A DNA stretch of 48,941 bases from Cupriavidus lacunae (GTDB lineage: Bacteria > Pseudomonadota > Gammaproteobacteria > Burkholderiales > Burkholderiaceae): positions 1-48,941 of the forward strand of contig NZ_QKWJ01000056.1 in the NCBI RefSeq assembly GCF_003353055.1, in the 5' to 3' direction. This document shows positions 16,202-23,908 of the stretch, piece after piece. Under the pieces are notes generated by a model. That model made no database searches and was not told where the DNA came from. It saw nothing but the letters and a program-made list of their open reading frames with translations. Position numbers and translations under genes: made by a program. Within the stretch, counting starts at the first letter, position 1. Each line of letters starts with the position of its first letter.

Positions 16202-17194
16202 ATGCTTCGCAGAACCTTTCTCGCCGTCGTGGCCTCGGGCGTGGTCGCCCTGCCCGCTTTCGCGCAGGATGCCAAGAGCCTGAGCATCGGCTTTATCTCG
16301 ACCGAATCGTCGTCGAACCTGAAGTCCGCCTGGCAGCCGCTGATCGACGATCTCAGCAAGACGCTGGGCGTTCAGGTCAAGCCGTTCTTTGCGTCCGACT
16401 ATGCCGGCATCATCGAAGGCATGCGCTTCAACAAGGTGCAGATCGCCTGGTTCGGCAACAAGTCGGCCATGGAGGCCGTGGACCGCGCCAGCGGCGAGGT
16501 CTTTGCCTCGGTGATCGACAAGGACGGCAACCCGGGCTACTGGTCGCTGCTGATCGTCAACAAGGACAGCGACCTGAAGAGCGTCGAGGACGTCATCAAG
16601 CGCGGCAAGGATCTCAGCTACGGCGCCGGCGACCCCAACTCCACCTCGGGCTCGGCGGTGCCGGGCTTCTACCTGTGGACCGCCAACAAGGTCGAGCCGA
16701 AGACGCTGTTCAAGGCCGTGCGCATCGGCAACCACGAGACCAACCTGCTGTCGGTGCTGAACAAGCAGGTCGACGTGGCGGTGAACAACACCGAGAACAT
16801 GGAGCGCTATCGCATCAACACGGGCAAGAACGCCTATGACCAGGTGCGCGTGCTGTGGAAGTCGCCGCTGATCCCGGCCGACCCGATGGTCTACCGCAGG
16901 GACCTGCCGCCGGAAACGAAGAAGAAGATCCAGGCCTTCTTCGTCAACTACGGCAAGGGTGCCGACGCGGCGCGTGAAAAGCAGGTGCTGGCCACGCTGA
17001 CCTACCAGGGCTTCCGCACCGCCAGCGATGCGCAGCTGGTGCCGATCCGCCAGATCGAGCTGGCCCGCGAGAAGGCCAAGATCGAATCGGACACCACCCT
17101 GGCCGCCGCCGACAAGGAAAAGCGCCTGGCCGAGGTGAGCCGCCGCCTGGCTGAGCTGGACAAGGCCGCCGGCCACGCCACCAGCACGCAATAA
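16202..17194 (+). CDS. phnD: Phosphonate ABC transporter substrate-binding protein
   Basis: This 330-residue periplasmic binding protein starts with a signal peptide (MLRRTFLAVVASGVVALPAFA) and continues SLSIGFISTESSSNLKSAW, the usual beginning of PhnD. It includes the FASDYAGIIEGMRFNKVQIAWFG-type block (shortened here: DYAGIIEGMRFNKVQ) and the DPNSTSG loop that contacts the phosphonate. The last 50 residues form a Lys/Glu-rich helix, longer than in E. coli PhnD. ATG 16202 has CGGAG upstream; a TTG two codons earlier is less likely. A hairpin with a T-run follows the stop and may set the PhnD:PhnE ratio. Confidence 0.93.
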   Translation: MLRRTFLAVVASGVVALPAFAQDAKSLSIGFISTESSSNLKSAWQPLIDDLSKTLGVQVKPFFASDYAGIIEGMRFNKVQIAWFGNKSAMEAVDRASGEVFASVIDKDGNPGYWSLLIVNKDSDLKSVEDVIKRGKDLSYGAGDPNSTSGSAVPGFYLWTANKVEPKTLFKAVRIGNHETNLLSVLNKQVDVAVNNTENMERYRINTGKNAYDQVRVLWKSPLIPADPMVYRRDLPPETKKKIQAFFVNYGKGADAAREKQVLATLTYQGFRTASDAQLVPIRQIELAREKAKIESDTTLAAADKEKRLAEVSRRLAELDKAAGHATSTQ

Positions 17195-17205
17195 GCACGC
17201 ACCGC

Positions 17206-17252
17206 CGGGGCCGATGGCGCACGCCGCCGCCGGCCCCGCATCGATTTTTTTT
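17206..17252 (+). terminator. Attenuator-like hairpin with T-run between phnD and phnE
   Basis: CGGGGCCG (17206-17213) pairs perfectly with CGGCCCCG (17231-17238), and a run of eight T begins six bases later at 17245. It has the form of an intrinsic terminator but lies inside the operon, 25 bp before the phnE start. Partial termination would yield more binding protein than permease. Confidence 0.6.
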
Positions 17253-17277
17253 CCCCCGCTTGATTCCGGATCGCCCC

Positions 17278-18090
17278 ATGACTGTCACCGCCAGGCCCGG
17301 CCTGCCTCCCACGCCCCAAAGCAACGTGCGCCCGCCGCGCACCTCTCTTGCCGTGATGCTGACCTGGGCGGTCCTGCTGGCCATGCTTGCCCTGTCCTGG
17401 CAAGGCGCCGACATGCGCCCGCTGGACCTGCTGCGCGACTCGGACAATATGGCAAAGTTTGCCGCCGACTTCTTCCCGCCCGACTTCCGCGACTGGCAGC
17501 ACTACCTGGACGAGATGCTAGTCACCGTGCAGATCGCGCTGTGGGGCACTGCCCTGGCCGTGGTGATGGCGGTGCCGCTGGGGCTGCTGTGCTCGGCTAA
17601 CATCGTGCCCGCGTGGGCCTACCAGCCCGCGCGCCGCATCATGGACGCGTGCCGCGCCATCAATGAGATGGTGTTTGCCATGCTGTTTATCGTGGCCGTC
17701 GGCCTGGGCCCGTTTGCGGGCGTGCTGGCGATCTGGATCCACACCACCGGCGTGCTGGCCAAGCTGTTCGCCGAAGCCGTTGAGGCCATCGACCCGCGCC
17801 CGGTTGAAGGCGTGCGCGCCACCGGCGCCGGCCCGATCGAGGAGATCGTCTATGGCGTGATTCCGCAGGTGCTGCCGCTGTGGCTGTCGTTCGCGCTGTA
17901 CCGCTTCGAGTCCAACGTTCGCTCGGCCTCGGTGGTCGGCATCGTCGGCGCCGGCGGCATCGGCACCGTGCTGTGGGAGATCATCCGCAGCTTCCAGTAT
18001 GGGGAGACCTGTGCGGTGATGATCATCATCATCCTGTTCGTCTCTGCCATCGACATCCTCTCTGCCCAGATCCGTAAGGTACTGGTCTGA
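17278..18090 (+). CDS. phnE: Phosphonate ABC transporter permease
   Basis: This 270-residue inner-membrane protein has about six membrane segments and the binding-protein-dependent permease EAA-like loop (EGVRATGAGPIEEIVYGVIPQVLP, cited here only in part: GVRATGAGPIEEIVYG). The RAINEMVFAMLFIVAVGLGP segment and the C-terminal IGTVLWEIIRSFQYGE are typical of PhnE. The ATG at 17278 is preferred over an upstream in-frame TTG at 17260, which would add only six residues. It is a single permease gene; the transporter is presumably a PhnE homodimer with PhnC and PhnD. The next gene begins 4 bp after its stop. Confidence 0.92.
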   Translation: MTVTARPGLPPTPQSNVRPPRTSLAVMLTWAVLLAMLALSWQGADMRPLDLLRDSDNMAKFAADFFPPDFRDWQHYLDEMLVTVQIALWGTALAVVMAVPLGLLCSANIVPAWAYQPARRIMDACRAINEMVFAMLFIVAVGLGPFAGVLAIWIHTTGVLAKLFAEAVEAIDPRPVEGVRATGAGPIEEIVYGVIPQVLPLWLSFALYRFESNVRSASVVGIVGAGGIGTVLWEIIRSFQYGETCAVMIIIILFVSAIDILSAQIRKVLV

Positions 18091-18094
18091 CACC

Positions 18095-18604
18095 ATGCTG
18101 ACCCTTTCCCGCATCGAAACGCTGTTTGCCGACCATGGCATGAACGCCATGACCGAAGCCGTCCTGGCGCTGCGCGAAGTGCGTGGTTCCGACGCGGAAC
18201 TACGGCACCTGTCCGCGCTGCTGGCCGCGATGGACGACGAACCGCCGCTGCCGCTGGCCACCATGCGCGAGCGCTACGCCACCATGCGCCGCTATCCGGA
18301 CTACCGCTGCTACATGATGGTAGACGAGGACGAGGTGCCTGTCGGCACCTTCAGCCTGCTGGTATTTCCCGTGATGGTCCACGACGGGCGGCCCGAGGCG
18401 ATTGTCGAAGCCGTGGTGGTGGCGCCGTCCGCGCGCGGCATGGGCATCGGCAAGGCAATGATGCGCGAAGCGATGCGCCTGGCACGCGAGGCCGGTGCGG
18501 CCAAGCTGGCGCTGTCGTCCAACGCAAGGCGCCTGCAGGCCCACCAGTTCTATCGCCAGCTGGGCTTCACCGAGCACGGCATCAGCTTCAGCATCGAACT
18601 GTGA
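18095..18604 (+). CDS. phnO: GNAT acetyltransferase, PhnO-like
   Basis: This 169-residue protein carries a GNAT fold in its second half: VEAVVVAPSARGMGIGKAMM is the acetyl-CoA-binding motif A, followed by LALSSNARRLQAHQFYRQLGF, which parallels the TELSTN...AHRFYLREGY end of E. coli PhnO. PhnO acetylates aminoalkylphosphonates such as 1-aminoethylphosphonate before C-P lyase acts on them. The N-terminal 55 residues are longer than in PhnO and not recognised. A 4-bp gap from phnE puts it in the phnCDE operon, and that context is the main reason for the PhnO reading; a general GNAT is the alternative. A strong hairpin follows. Confidence 0.65.
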   Translation: MLTLSRIETLFADHGMNAMTEAVLALREVRGSDAELRHLSALLAAMDDEPPLPLATMRERYATMRRYPDYRCYMMVDEDEVPVGTFSLLVFPVMVHDGRPEAIVEAVVVAPSARGMGIGKAMMREAMRLAREAGAAKLALSSNARRLQAHQFYRQLGFTEHGISFSIEL

Positions 18605-18612
18605 TGCCAAGG

Positions 18613-18640
18613 CCGTGCCGAAGGCTCAGCTTCGGCACGG
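18613..18640. terminator. Strong hairpin terminator ending the phnCDE-phnO operon
   Basis: CCGTGCCGAAG and CTTCGGCACGG form a perfect 11-bp stem with a 6-nt loop. It starts 8 bp after the phnO-like stop and 9 bp before the end of the convergent ohr gene, so it may serve both directions. No long T-run follows. Confidence 0.7.
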
Positions 18641-18648
18641 GACCAGGC

Positions 18649-19147
18649 TTAGCCGGCCACCAGGCGGATGCTCTGCTCCACGCCCTTGCGCGCCATCTTT
18701 GCATACGGGCAGATGATCTCGGCCTCGGCGATCAGGGTCTCGGCCTCGGCCCGGGCCATGCCCGGCAGCGAGACGTCGACACTCAGCTTCAGCGCGAACA
18801 GCCCATCCTCAGGGTCGCGCCCGATCGTCGCCGTGGCAACCAGCCCGAGGTCCGCAGGCAGGCGCAGGCGCTGCCTGGTGGCGGCCAGCACCAGCGAACC
18901 ATGGAAGCAGGCCGCAAAGCCTGCGGCAAACAGCTGTTCAGGGTTGGTGCCACCACCCTTGCCCCCCATTTCCACCGGCATGCGAAGCTGCACGTCCAAC
19001 GCGCCGTCGGGCGAATAAGCGTGCCCCGACGAGCGCCCACGTCCCGTCTCGCCCCCATCCACGGTGACTGAGGCCGAATAGAGTGGCAGAAAGACAGCGC
19101 CTTCGTATTTCTCCAGGAGCGAAGCTGGAGCGAGTAGCTTGTTGCAT
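18649..19147 (-). pseudogene. ohr: Ohr/OsmC-family organic hydroperoxide reductase, frameshifted near the 5' end
   Basis: The main frame has the two redox cysteines of Ohr: FAAGFAACFHGSL and IICPYAKMAR, with NPEQLF and a G-rich loop before them. The only start in that frame is GTG 19062, which drops the first strand. The family N-terminus (LLEKYEGAVFLPLYSASVTV) is encoded upstream in the same frame but has no start. A well-placed GGAG-ATG at 19147 opens MQQATRSSF one frame away. Total length from 19147 is one base over a multiple of three, and removing one base at about 19120 joins the two parts. So there is a single-base insertion, real or a sequencing error. Ohr reduces organic peroxides with lipoyl or thiol donors. 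Confidence 0.7.
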
Positions 19148-19239
19148 TGAGTCTCCTTCGTGAACCAGGTTGTTTTTGGTAGCCCCGGCAGACCCCGGGG
19201 CGGTTCATTGTTGGTTCACGCGACAACAGGAGGCAAGGT

Positions 19240-19261
19240 TATTGTTCTTCTCGGAACAATA
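19240..19261. promoter_or_regulatory. Inverted repeat upstream of ohr
   Basis: TATTGTTC and GAACAATA are perfect 8-bp arms separated by 6 bp, about 90 bp upstream of the ohr ATG. An AT-rich block (19262-19310) follows on the phnN side. It may be an operator for an OhrR/MarR or other peroxide regulator, or a terminator for phnN; no ohrR gene is present in the window. Confidence 0.45.
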
Positions 19262-19320
19262 GCTTTGTTAGCCTAATTTATTTTATTTTTTGGAATAATA
19301 TATCAACTACATCAGCTATG

Positions 19321-19911
19321 CTAGCCATATATTGCGCTGTCGCGGGTCGCGCCGACCAGCCGCGCGAACGACTCCGCAGCAGTTTCCAGCGCCCCGCTAT
19401 TGTCGAATTCGACCAGCCGGCACCCTGCCGGCACGGGGAACGCCTGCGCCGCGCGCGCCAGGCGTCCGGCAATCGCTTCTTCCGACTCGCGGCCACGCTG
19501 GCGCAGCCGCGTGGCCAGCACCTCCGGCCGCACGCGCACATGCACGGCGCACAGCTTCGGGTAGCGCGCCACGGCCTGCGGCAGGTACTCGCGCGAGCCA
19601 TTGACGATCACGGTCAGGCCCCTGGCCAGCCACTGCTCGATCTCGATGCCGATGCCGTAGTGCAACCCGTGGCTGTGCCAGTCCAGCGCCAGGCAGCCGA
19701 GCGCCTGGCGGCGCCGGAATTCATCGCGGGTCAGCGCAACCGAAGCCTCGTTGGCATCGGCCTCACGGGTAATGTAGCGATGCGCGATGACAATGCGGTC
19801 CTCCGCCCGGAGACGCTCGCGCAGCGCGCGCAGCAGCGAGTCCTTGCCGCTGCCGGACGGCCCCATCAGGTAGAACAGGCCGTGTCCGTCGGCCGCGGTG
19901 GGTGCGTTCAT
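19321..19911 (-). CDS. phnN: Ribose 1,5-bisphosphate phosphokinase
   Basis: This 196-residue P-loop kinase of the guanylate-kinase fold converts ribose 1,5-bisphosphate to PRPP, the last step after C-P lyase. The P-loop is LMGPSGSGKDSLL (residues 14-26). Family blocks that follow are RYITREADANEASVALT, FALDWHSHG-like CLALDWHSHGLHYGI, and VIVNGSREYLP. Its ATG overlaps the stop of the DUF1045 gene by 4 bp (ATGA), so the two are co-translated. The operon is separated from phnGHIJKLM and transcribed away from it. Confidence 0.92.
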   Translation of the reverse strand: MNAPTAADGHGLFYLMGPSGSGKDSLLRALRERLRAEDRIVIAHRYITREADANEASVALTRDEFRRRQALGCLALDWHSHGLHYGIGIEIEQWLARGLTVIVNGSREYLPQAVARYPKLCAVHVRVRPEVLATRLRQRGRESEEAIAGRLARAAQAFPVPAGCRLVEFDNSGALETAAESFARLVGATRDSAIYG

Positions 19912-20633
19912 GCGTCCAGGTACGCCGCGCCGGCGCCGTCGGTGGTGCTGCCGTTGAAGCCGTAGTGGCGCGCAACGATAAAGTCTTGGCCTGGTGCCGG
20001 CTGCACGAACACGCTGATGCCGCCCACATGAAGGGGCGTCTGCGGCAGCTTGCCGCTCGCGGCCGCCAGGCGCTCGATCGCGGCGCGCTGGCCGGCGGCG
20101 TCGAGCATGCCGGTCAGCGTGATATGGAAAACGAACGTCCCGAACACATAGGGGTAGCCCCAGGCATCGAGCATGCGGCGCTCTTCGTCGGTCAACTGGT
20201 CCGGCTTGCGCCTGGCGACCTCGTCCGCGGAGGGCGGTGCGCGAAAGCGCTCAAATGCCAGCACGCAGGCATCGGCCAGCGCGTGCATCGGCGGCGAACA
20301 GCCATCGGCCAGGACCCAGGCGACAAAGCCGCGCAGCGCGCGCAGCGCCAGCGGCGCGCTGAACGGCGCCAGGCCACGCACGAAGTCACGGGCGGTGGCA
20401 TCGAGCATTGGCCCGTCGGTGCCCTGCGCAAGCTGGAATGGCGGCTTCAGCGTGGCGTGCAGGCCGTAGAGGGCCGGGGCCCTGACCCAGTCTGAAGGCG
20501 GTGGCGCCACGCCTTCAGGGGCGGGCAGCCTGGCGCCGGTATCGGCGTCGCGGCCCAGCCACTGGCTGCCGAAGGTACGGAAGGGCTCGGATGGTGCCAG
20601 ATAGATGGCGTAACGGTGGGCTGGCAAGGTCAT
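19908..20633 (-). CDS. DUF1045 family phosphonate metabolism protein (2H phosphoesterase-like)
   Basis: This 241-residue protein carries two His-x-Thr/Ile motifs, LHATLKPPF near residue 60 and FHITLTG near residue 175. They match the paired HxT/S of 2H phosphoesterases, with DUF1045 as one branch. Family members are found almost only in C-P lyase clusters; the substrate is not established, and a cyclic phosphate or ribose bisphosphate derivative is a reasonable guess. No phnP (the usual cyclic phosphodiesterase) is visible in the cluster, which makes a replacement role plausible. It is the first gene of the pair with phnN and is preceded by a HutC-type operator and a Pho-box-like element at 20723-20743. 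Confidence 0.85.
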   Translation of the reverse strand: MTLPAHRYAIYLAPSEPFRTFGSQWLGRDADTGARLPAPEGVAPPPSDWVRAPALYGLHATLKPPFQLAQGTDGPMLDATARDFVRGLAPFSAPLALRALRGFVAWVLADGCSPPMHALADACVLAFERFRAPPSADEVARRKPDQLTDEERRMLDAWGYPYVFGTFVFHITLTGMLDAAGQRAAIERLAAASGKLPQTPLHVGGISVFVQPAPGQDFIVARHYGFNGSTTDGAGAAYLDA

Positions 20634-20722
20634 ACGACAAGGTTACCAGTGGCGTCCAACGCCCGGCGGCGGCGACTGTGCTGGTTTTGTGGTGTTGACC
20701 GCAGACACGTTAGCGCAGGCAG

Positions 20723-20743
20723 ATGACAGCCGGATGTCTAGAC
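20723..20743 (-). promoter_or_regulatory. PhnF operator and Pho-box-like element before DUF1045-phnN
   Basis: GTCTAGAC at 20736-20743 fits the HutC-subfamily operator GTMTAGAC exactly. On the minus strand the 18 bp at 20740-20723 read TAGACAT, four bases, CTGTCAT, an imperfect Pho box overlapping the operator. Both point at the DUF1045-phnN operon. Confidence 0.65.
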
Positions 20744-20764
20744 CAATGCCGCGGCACCCCCGCC

Positions 20765-21499
20765 TCAGTCATTGTCGGACACCGTCAGTTGCACCCAGTC
20801 GCCCGCAAACCGCACCACGCTGTACTGCACCGGCGCCCCGTCGATATCGACATTCAGCGCCTCCACCTGCAGCACCGGGCGTGTTTTCGGCTGGTTCAGC
20901 AGCCGCGCCACCGGCGCGCTGGGCATGGCCGCCGTGATGCGCGACCACTTGCGCGTGTAGTCCCCAATGCCGAAATGCGCCAGCGCGCGCGACACGGATT
21001 GTTTGGCGCGCAGCACCTCGTCAATCCCCGGGAAACGCTTGAGATCGAAATAATGCTCGGCGACGTCGATGGTGCGGTCCTCAGCCTTGCCGATCATCTT
21101 CACATGCAGGATCTCGGCCGTGCGCGTCAGCCCAAGCTGCCTGGCCACCTCCGGTGCGCGCACCACCTGGCTGTCGATGATCTCGGTGTGCCCGCGCATG
21201 CCCTGCGCGGCCAGGTTCTGCGAGAACCGCGTGCGGCGTCCGATCGCATAGTCGATCGCATGCTCCTGCACGAAGGTGCCGCGGCCCTGCTCGATCCGCA
21301 CCAGCCCGCTCAGCTCCAGCTCGCCCATGGCGCGGCGGATGGTGTGGCGGTTCACGGCAAAGCGCGTGGCCAGCTCCGGCTCCGGGGGCAGCTGTTCGCC
21401 GGGCAGGTACAGCTTCTTGCGGATATCGTCCGCCAGCGCCTCGCCAATCTGGCGCCAGACGGCCACGCCCGAACCCCGTTCCACTTCTCGATCAGACAT
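20765..21499 (-). CDS. phnF: GntR/HutC family regulator of phosphonate metabolism
   Basis: This is a 244-residue regulator with an N-terminal GntR winged helix (residues 12-78: WRQIGEALADDIRKKLYLPG, then FAVNRHTIRRAMGELELSGLV) and a C-terminal UTRA ligand-binding domain (about 95-238). It is divergent from phnG, the classic position of phnF. Operators of its subfamily (GTMTAGAC) are present exactly upstream of phnG (21659-21666) and of DUF1045 (20736-20743), so it probably represses both. No copy was seen before phnC, which has a Pho box instead. The ATG at 21499 lies next to the divergent promoter region. Confidence 0.9.
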   Translation of the reverse strand: MSDREVERGSGVAVWRQIGEALADDIRKKLYLPGEQLPPEPELATRFAVNRHTIRRAMGELELSGLVRIEQGRGTFVQEHAIDYAIGRRTRFSQNLAAQGMRGHTEIIDSQVVRAPEVARQLGLTRTAEILHVKMIGKAEDRTIDVAEHYFDLKRFPGIDEVLRAKQSVSRALAHFGIGDYTRKWSRITAAMPSAPVARLLNQPKTRPVLQVEALNVDIDGAPVQYSVVRFAGDWVQLTVSDND

Positions 21500-21512
21500 C
21501 TTGCGCTGCCTC

Positions 21513-21530
21513 TTGTCATCAAGCGTTCAC
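21513..21530 (+). promoter_or_regulatory. Imperfect Pho box in the phnF-phnG intergenic region
   Basis: TTGTCAT, four bases, then CGTTCAC keeps the 11-bp period of a Pho box; the second heptamer matches CTGTCAC in 5 of 7 positions. It lies 14 bp upstream of the phnF start codon and is oriented toward phnG, about 150 bp away, so a role is less certain than for the box before phnC. Confidence 0.4.
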
Positions 21531-21656
21531 CAATGGCATGCGATTGTGCCTCAGTTGGCGCCCCGAGGCGCCGGTGCCCGAGCGATGCCCTGCCCCGTCA
21601 TGAAACGTTCATCTGCATGTGGTCTAGTAGCTGCCTGTTCCAGCAGTGACATCTAA

Positions 21657-21672
21657 ACGTATAGACGTATAG
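21657..21672 (+). promoter_or_regulatory. phnF operator: PhnF operator within a tandem ACGTATAG repeat before phnG
   Basis: ACGTATAG occurs twice without a gap (21657-21664 and 21665-21672). The overlap contains GTATAGAC (21659-21666), an exact match to the HutC operator GTMTAGAC. It abuts the phnG ribosome binding site, so bound PhnF could block transcription through the start region. Confidence 0.65.
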
Positions 21673-21680
21673 GGGTGATG

Positions 21681-22163
21681 ATGCAAAGCGAAACTGCGCA
21701 GGGCCATGCTGCCCGCGCCGCCTGGCTCCGGATCCTGGCGACAGCGCCCACCGACGCGCTCGACGGCGCCTACCAACGGCTCGGCCAGGCGCAGGGCCTG
21801 CCGGCCTACCGGCTGCTGCGCAAGCCGGAGTCCGGCATGGCCATGGTGCGGGCCCGCGCGGGCGGCACCGGCGCCCAGTTCAACCTCGGGGAAATCACGG
21901 TCACGCGCTGCGCGGTCGTGCTGGATGACGGCGCTGCCGGCGCCACCGCGGGCGTGGCCTATATCCAGGGCCGCAACGCCAGCCATGCCGAACAGGCAGC
22001 GGTGCTGGACGCGCTGCTGCAGCGCCCGGCCTGGCACCAGCGTGTGCAGGACCTCGTGCTCGCGCCGCTGGCCAGCGCACAGGCCGAGCGCGCCGCGCGC
22101 GCAGCGGCCACCGCCGCCCAGACCCGCGTCGAGTTCTTCACCATGGTCCGGGGAGAGGACTGA
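21681..22163 (+). CDS. phnG: C-P lyase core protein PhnG
   Basis: This 160-residue subunit of the PhnGHIJ C-P lyase core complex helps form the alpha-D-ribose 1-methylphosphonate 5-triphosphate with PhnI and PhnH. Family sequence is evident in RAAWLRILATAPTDALD, GMAMVRARAGGTGAQFNLGE and VTRCAVVLDDGAAG. Two ATGs in tandem (21678 and 21681) and a GTG at 21675 are possible; 21681 has AGGGG at the best spacing. It is the first gene of phnGHIJKLM, and phnH starts one base after its stop. Confidence 0.92.
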   Translation: MQSETAQGHAARAAWLRILATAPTDALDGAYQRLGQAQGLPAYRLLRKPESGMAMVRARAGGTGAQFNLGEITVTRCAVVLDDGAAGATAGVAYIQGRNASHAEQAAVLDALLQRPAWHQRVQDLVLAPLASAQAERAARAAATAAQTRVEFFTMVRGED

Positions 22164-22164
22164 A

Positions 22165-22782
22165 ATGACTGCCACCCAACCGATCCTGTCCGCGCCTGCC
22201 GCCTCGCTGCTGCCGGGTTTCAACAACCCGGTCGACGACGCCCAGCAGGCGTTCCGCGCCGCGCTGCAGGCGTTTGCCCATCCGGGCCGGCTGCACATGC
22301 TGCCCGTGACCAGCGGCCTGCCCGACGGCTTGTCGCCCGCGCTGGCCGCGCTGCTGCTGACGCTGGCCGATCCCGATACCCCGGTCTGGCTGCCCGCCGG
22401 CGTGCCGGCGGCGGCGCGCGCTTTCCTGCGCTTTCACTGCGGTTGCCCGCTGACCGACGATGTTCGCGCCGCGGCCTTCGTATGCGTGCCCGCCGGACAT
22501 GCCATGCCGGCACTGGCGGACTGCGCGCAAGGCGACCCGGCTTTCCCGGACCGCTCGGCCACGCTGCTGGTGGAAGTCGCCTCGCTCACCGACGGCGACA
22601 CCCTCACGCTGCGCGGGCCCGGCATCGAGACCACGCAGGCGCTGCGCGTGGCTGGCCTGCCCGCGGACTTCCGCGCCAGCTGGCGTGCCAACAACGCCGG
22701 CTTCCCGCTCGGCGTGGACCTGCTGCTGGCCAGCGGCAACCGCTTCTGCGCGCTGACGCGCACCACGCTGGTGGAGGACTGA
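22165..22782 (+). CDS. phnH: C-P lyase core protein PhnH
   Basis: This 205-residue subunit has the PLP-transferase-like fold of PhnH but no PLP-binding lysine role. Conserved segments include LLPGFNNPVDDAQQAFRAAL, FAHPGRLHML, LLTLADPDTPVWL and FPLGVDLLLASG. It dimerises and binds PhnJ in the core complex. The start has GGGGAGAGGA upstream, overlapping the end of phnG. The phnI start lies one base after its stop, showing tight co-translation. Confidence 0.92.
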   Translation: MTATQPILSAPAASLLPGFNNPVDDAQQAFRAALQAFAHPGRLHMLPVTSGLPDGLSPALAALLLTLADPDTPVWLPAGVPAAARAFLRFHCGCPLTDDVRAAAFVCVPAGHAMPALADCAQGDPAFPDRSATLLVEVASLTDGDTLTLRGPGIETTQALRVAGLPADFRASWRANNAGFPLGVDLLLASGNRFCALTRTTLVED

Positions 22783-22783
22783 C

Positions 22784-23908
22784 ATGTACGTAGCCGTCAA
22801 AGGGGGCGAACGCGCCATCCTCAACTCATACCAGATGCTCGATGCCTACCGCCGCGGCGATACCGCGGTGCCGGAACTCACGCTGGCGCAGATCCGCGAA
22901 CAGATGCCACTGGCGGTGTCGCGCGTGATGGCCGAGGGCTCGCTGTACGACCCGCACCTGGCCGCGCTGGCGCTCAAGCAGGCCGCCGGCGACCAGATCG
23001 AGGCGATCTTCCTGCTGCGCGCCTATCGCACCACGCTGGCGCGCTTCGGCTATACCCAGCCAGTCGATACTGGCGCGATGCGCCTGCAGCGCCGGATCTC
23101 GTCCACCTTCAAGGACGTGCCGGGCGGCCAGGTGCTGGGGCCGACCTACGACTACACGCAGCGCCTGCTGGATTTCTCGCTCGAAGCCGGCCGCGATCCC
23201 GAGCCGCTGCCGCCCTCGCCCGCGCCGCTCGCCGCCAGCATGCCGCGCGTGACCGGCCTGCTGGAAGCGGATGAACTGGTCGAGGCCGACGAGATCCCCA
23301 TCGGCGACCCCGCGCCGCCCGACCTGACGCGCGAGCCGCTGGCCTTTCCCGCCAGCCGCGCCGCACGGTTGCAGAACCTGGCACGCGCCGATGAAGGTTT
23401 CCTGCTGTCGATGGGCTATTCCACCCAGCGCGGCTACGGCAACTCGCACCCGTTCGCGGCTGAGATCCGCTATGGCGCGGCCGAGGTCGAACTGTTCGTG
23501 GAAGAGCTTGGCTTTGCCGTCACCATCGGCGAGGTCGAGCTGACCGAATGCCAGATGGTGAGCCAGTTTGCCGGCAATGCCGACGAGGCCCCGCGCTTCA
23601 CGCGCGGCTACGGGCTGGTGTTCGGCTACAACGAGCGCAAGGCCATGTCGATGGCGCTGGCCGACCGCGCCATGCGCGCCGAAGAGCTGGGCGAGGCCGG
23701 CGACGCCCCCGCCAATGACATTGAATTCATGCTGTACCACAGCGACAACGTCGAGGCCTCCGGCTTCGTGCAGCACCTGAAGCTGCCTCACTACGTGGAC
23801 TTCCAGGCCAACCTGGAACTGCTGCGCCGGTTGCGCGCGGAACAGGATGGTGCCGTGCCCGCTACCGTCCAGAAGCAACCGCAGCCGCAAGAGGAGACGC
23901 TTGCATGA
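22784..23908 (+). CDS. phnI: C-P lyase core protein PhnI
   Basis: PhnI (374 residues) is the nucleosidase-type subunit that displaces adenine from MgATP and, with PhnG and PhnH, attaches phosphonate to the ribose. It begins MYVAVKGGERAILNSYQML, the standard PhnI start, and contains the QRGYGNSHPF and FVEELGFAVTIGEVE blocks. The C-terminus (YHSDNVEASGFVQHLKLPHY) is also typical. The last 20 residues are Gln/Pro-rich and variable. Its end overlaps the phnJ start by 4 bp. Confidence 0.95.
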   Translation: MYVAVKGGERAILNSYQMLDAYRRGDTAVPELTLAQIREQMPLAVSRVMAEGSLYDPHLAALALKQAAGDQIEAIFLLRAYRTTLARFGYTQPVDTGAMRLQRRISSTFKDVPGGQVLGPTYDYTQRLLDFSLEAGRDPEPLPPSPAPLAASMPRVTGLLEADELVEADEIPIGDPAPPDLTREPLAFPASRAARLQNLARADEGFLLSMGYSTQRGYGNSHPFAAEIRYGAAEVELFVEELGFAVTIGEVELTECQMVSQFAGNADEAPRFTRGYGLVFGYNERKAMSMALADRAMRAEELGEAGDAPANDIEFMLYHSDNVEASGFVQHLKLPHYVDFQANLELLRRLRAEQDGAVPATVQKQPQPQEETLA

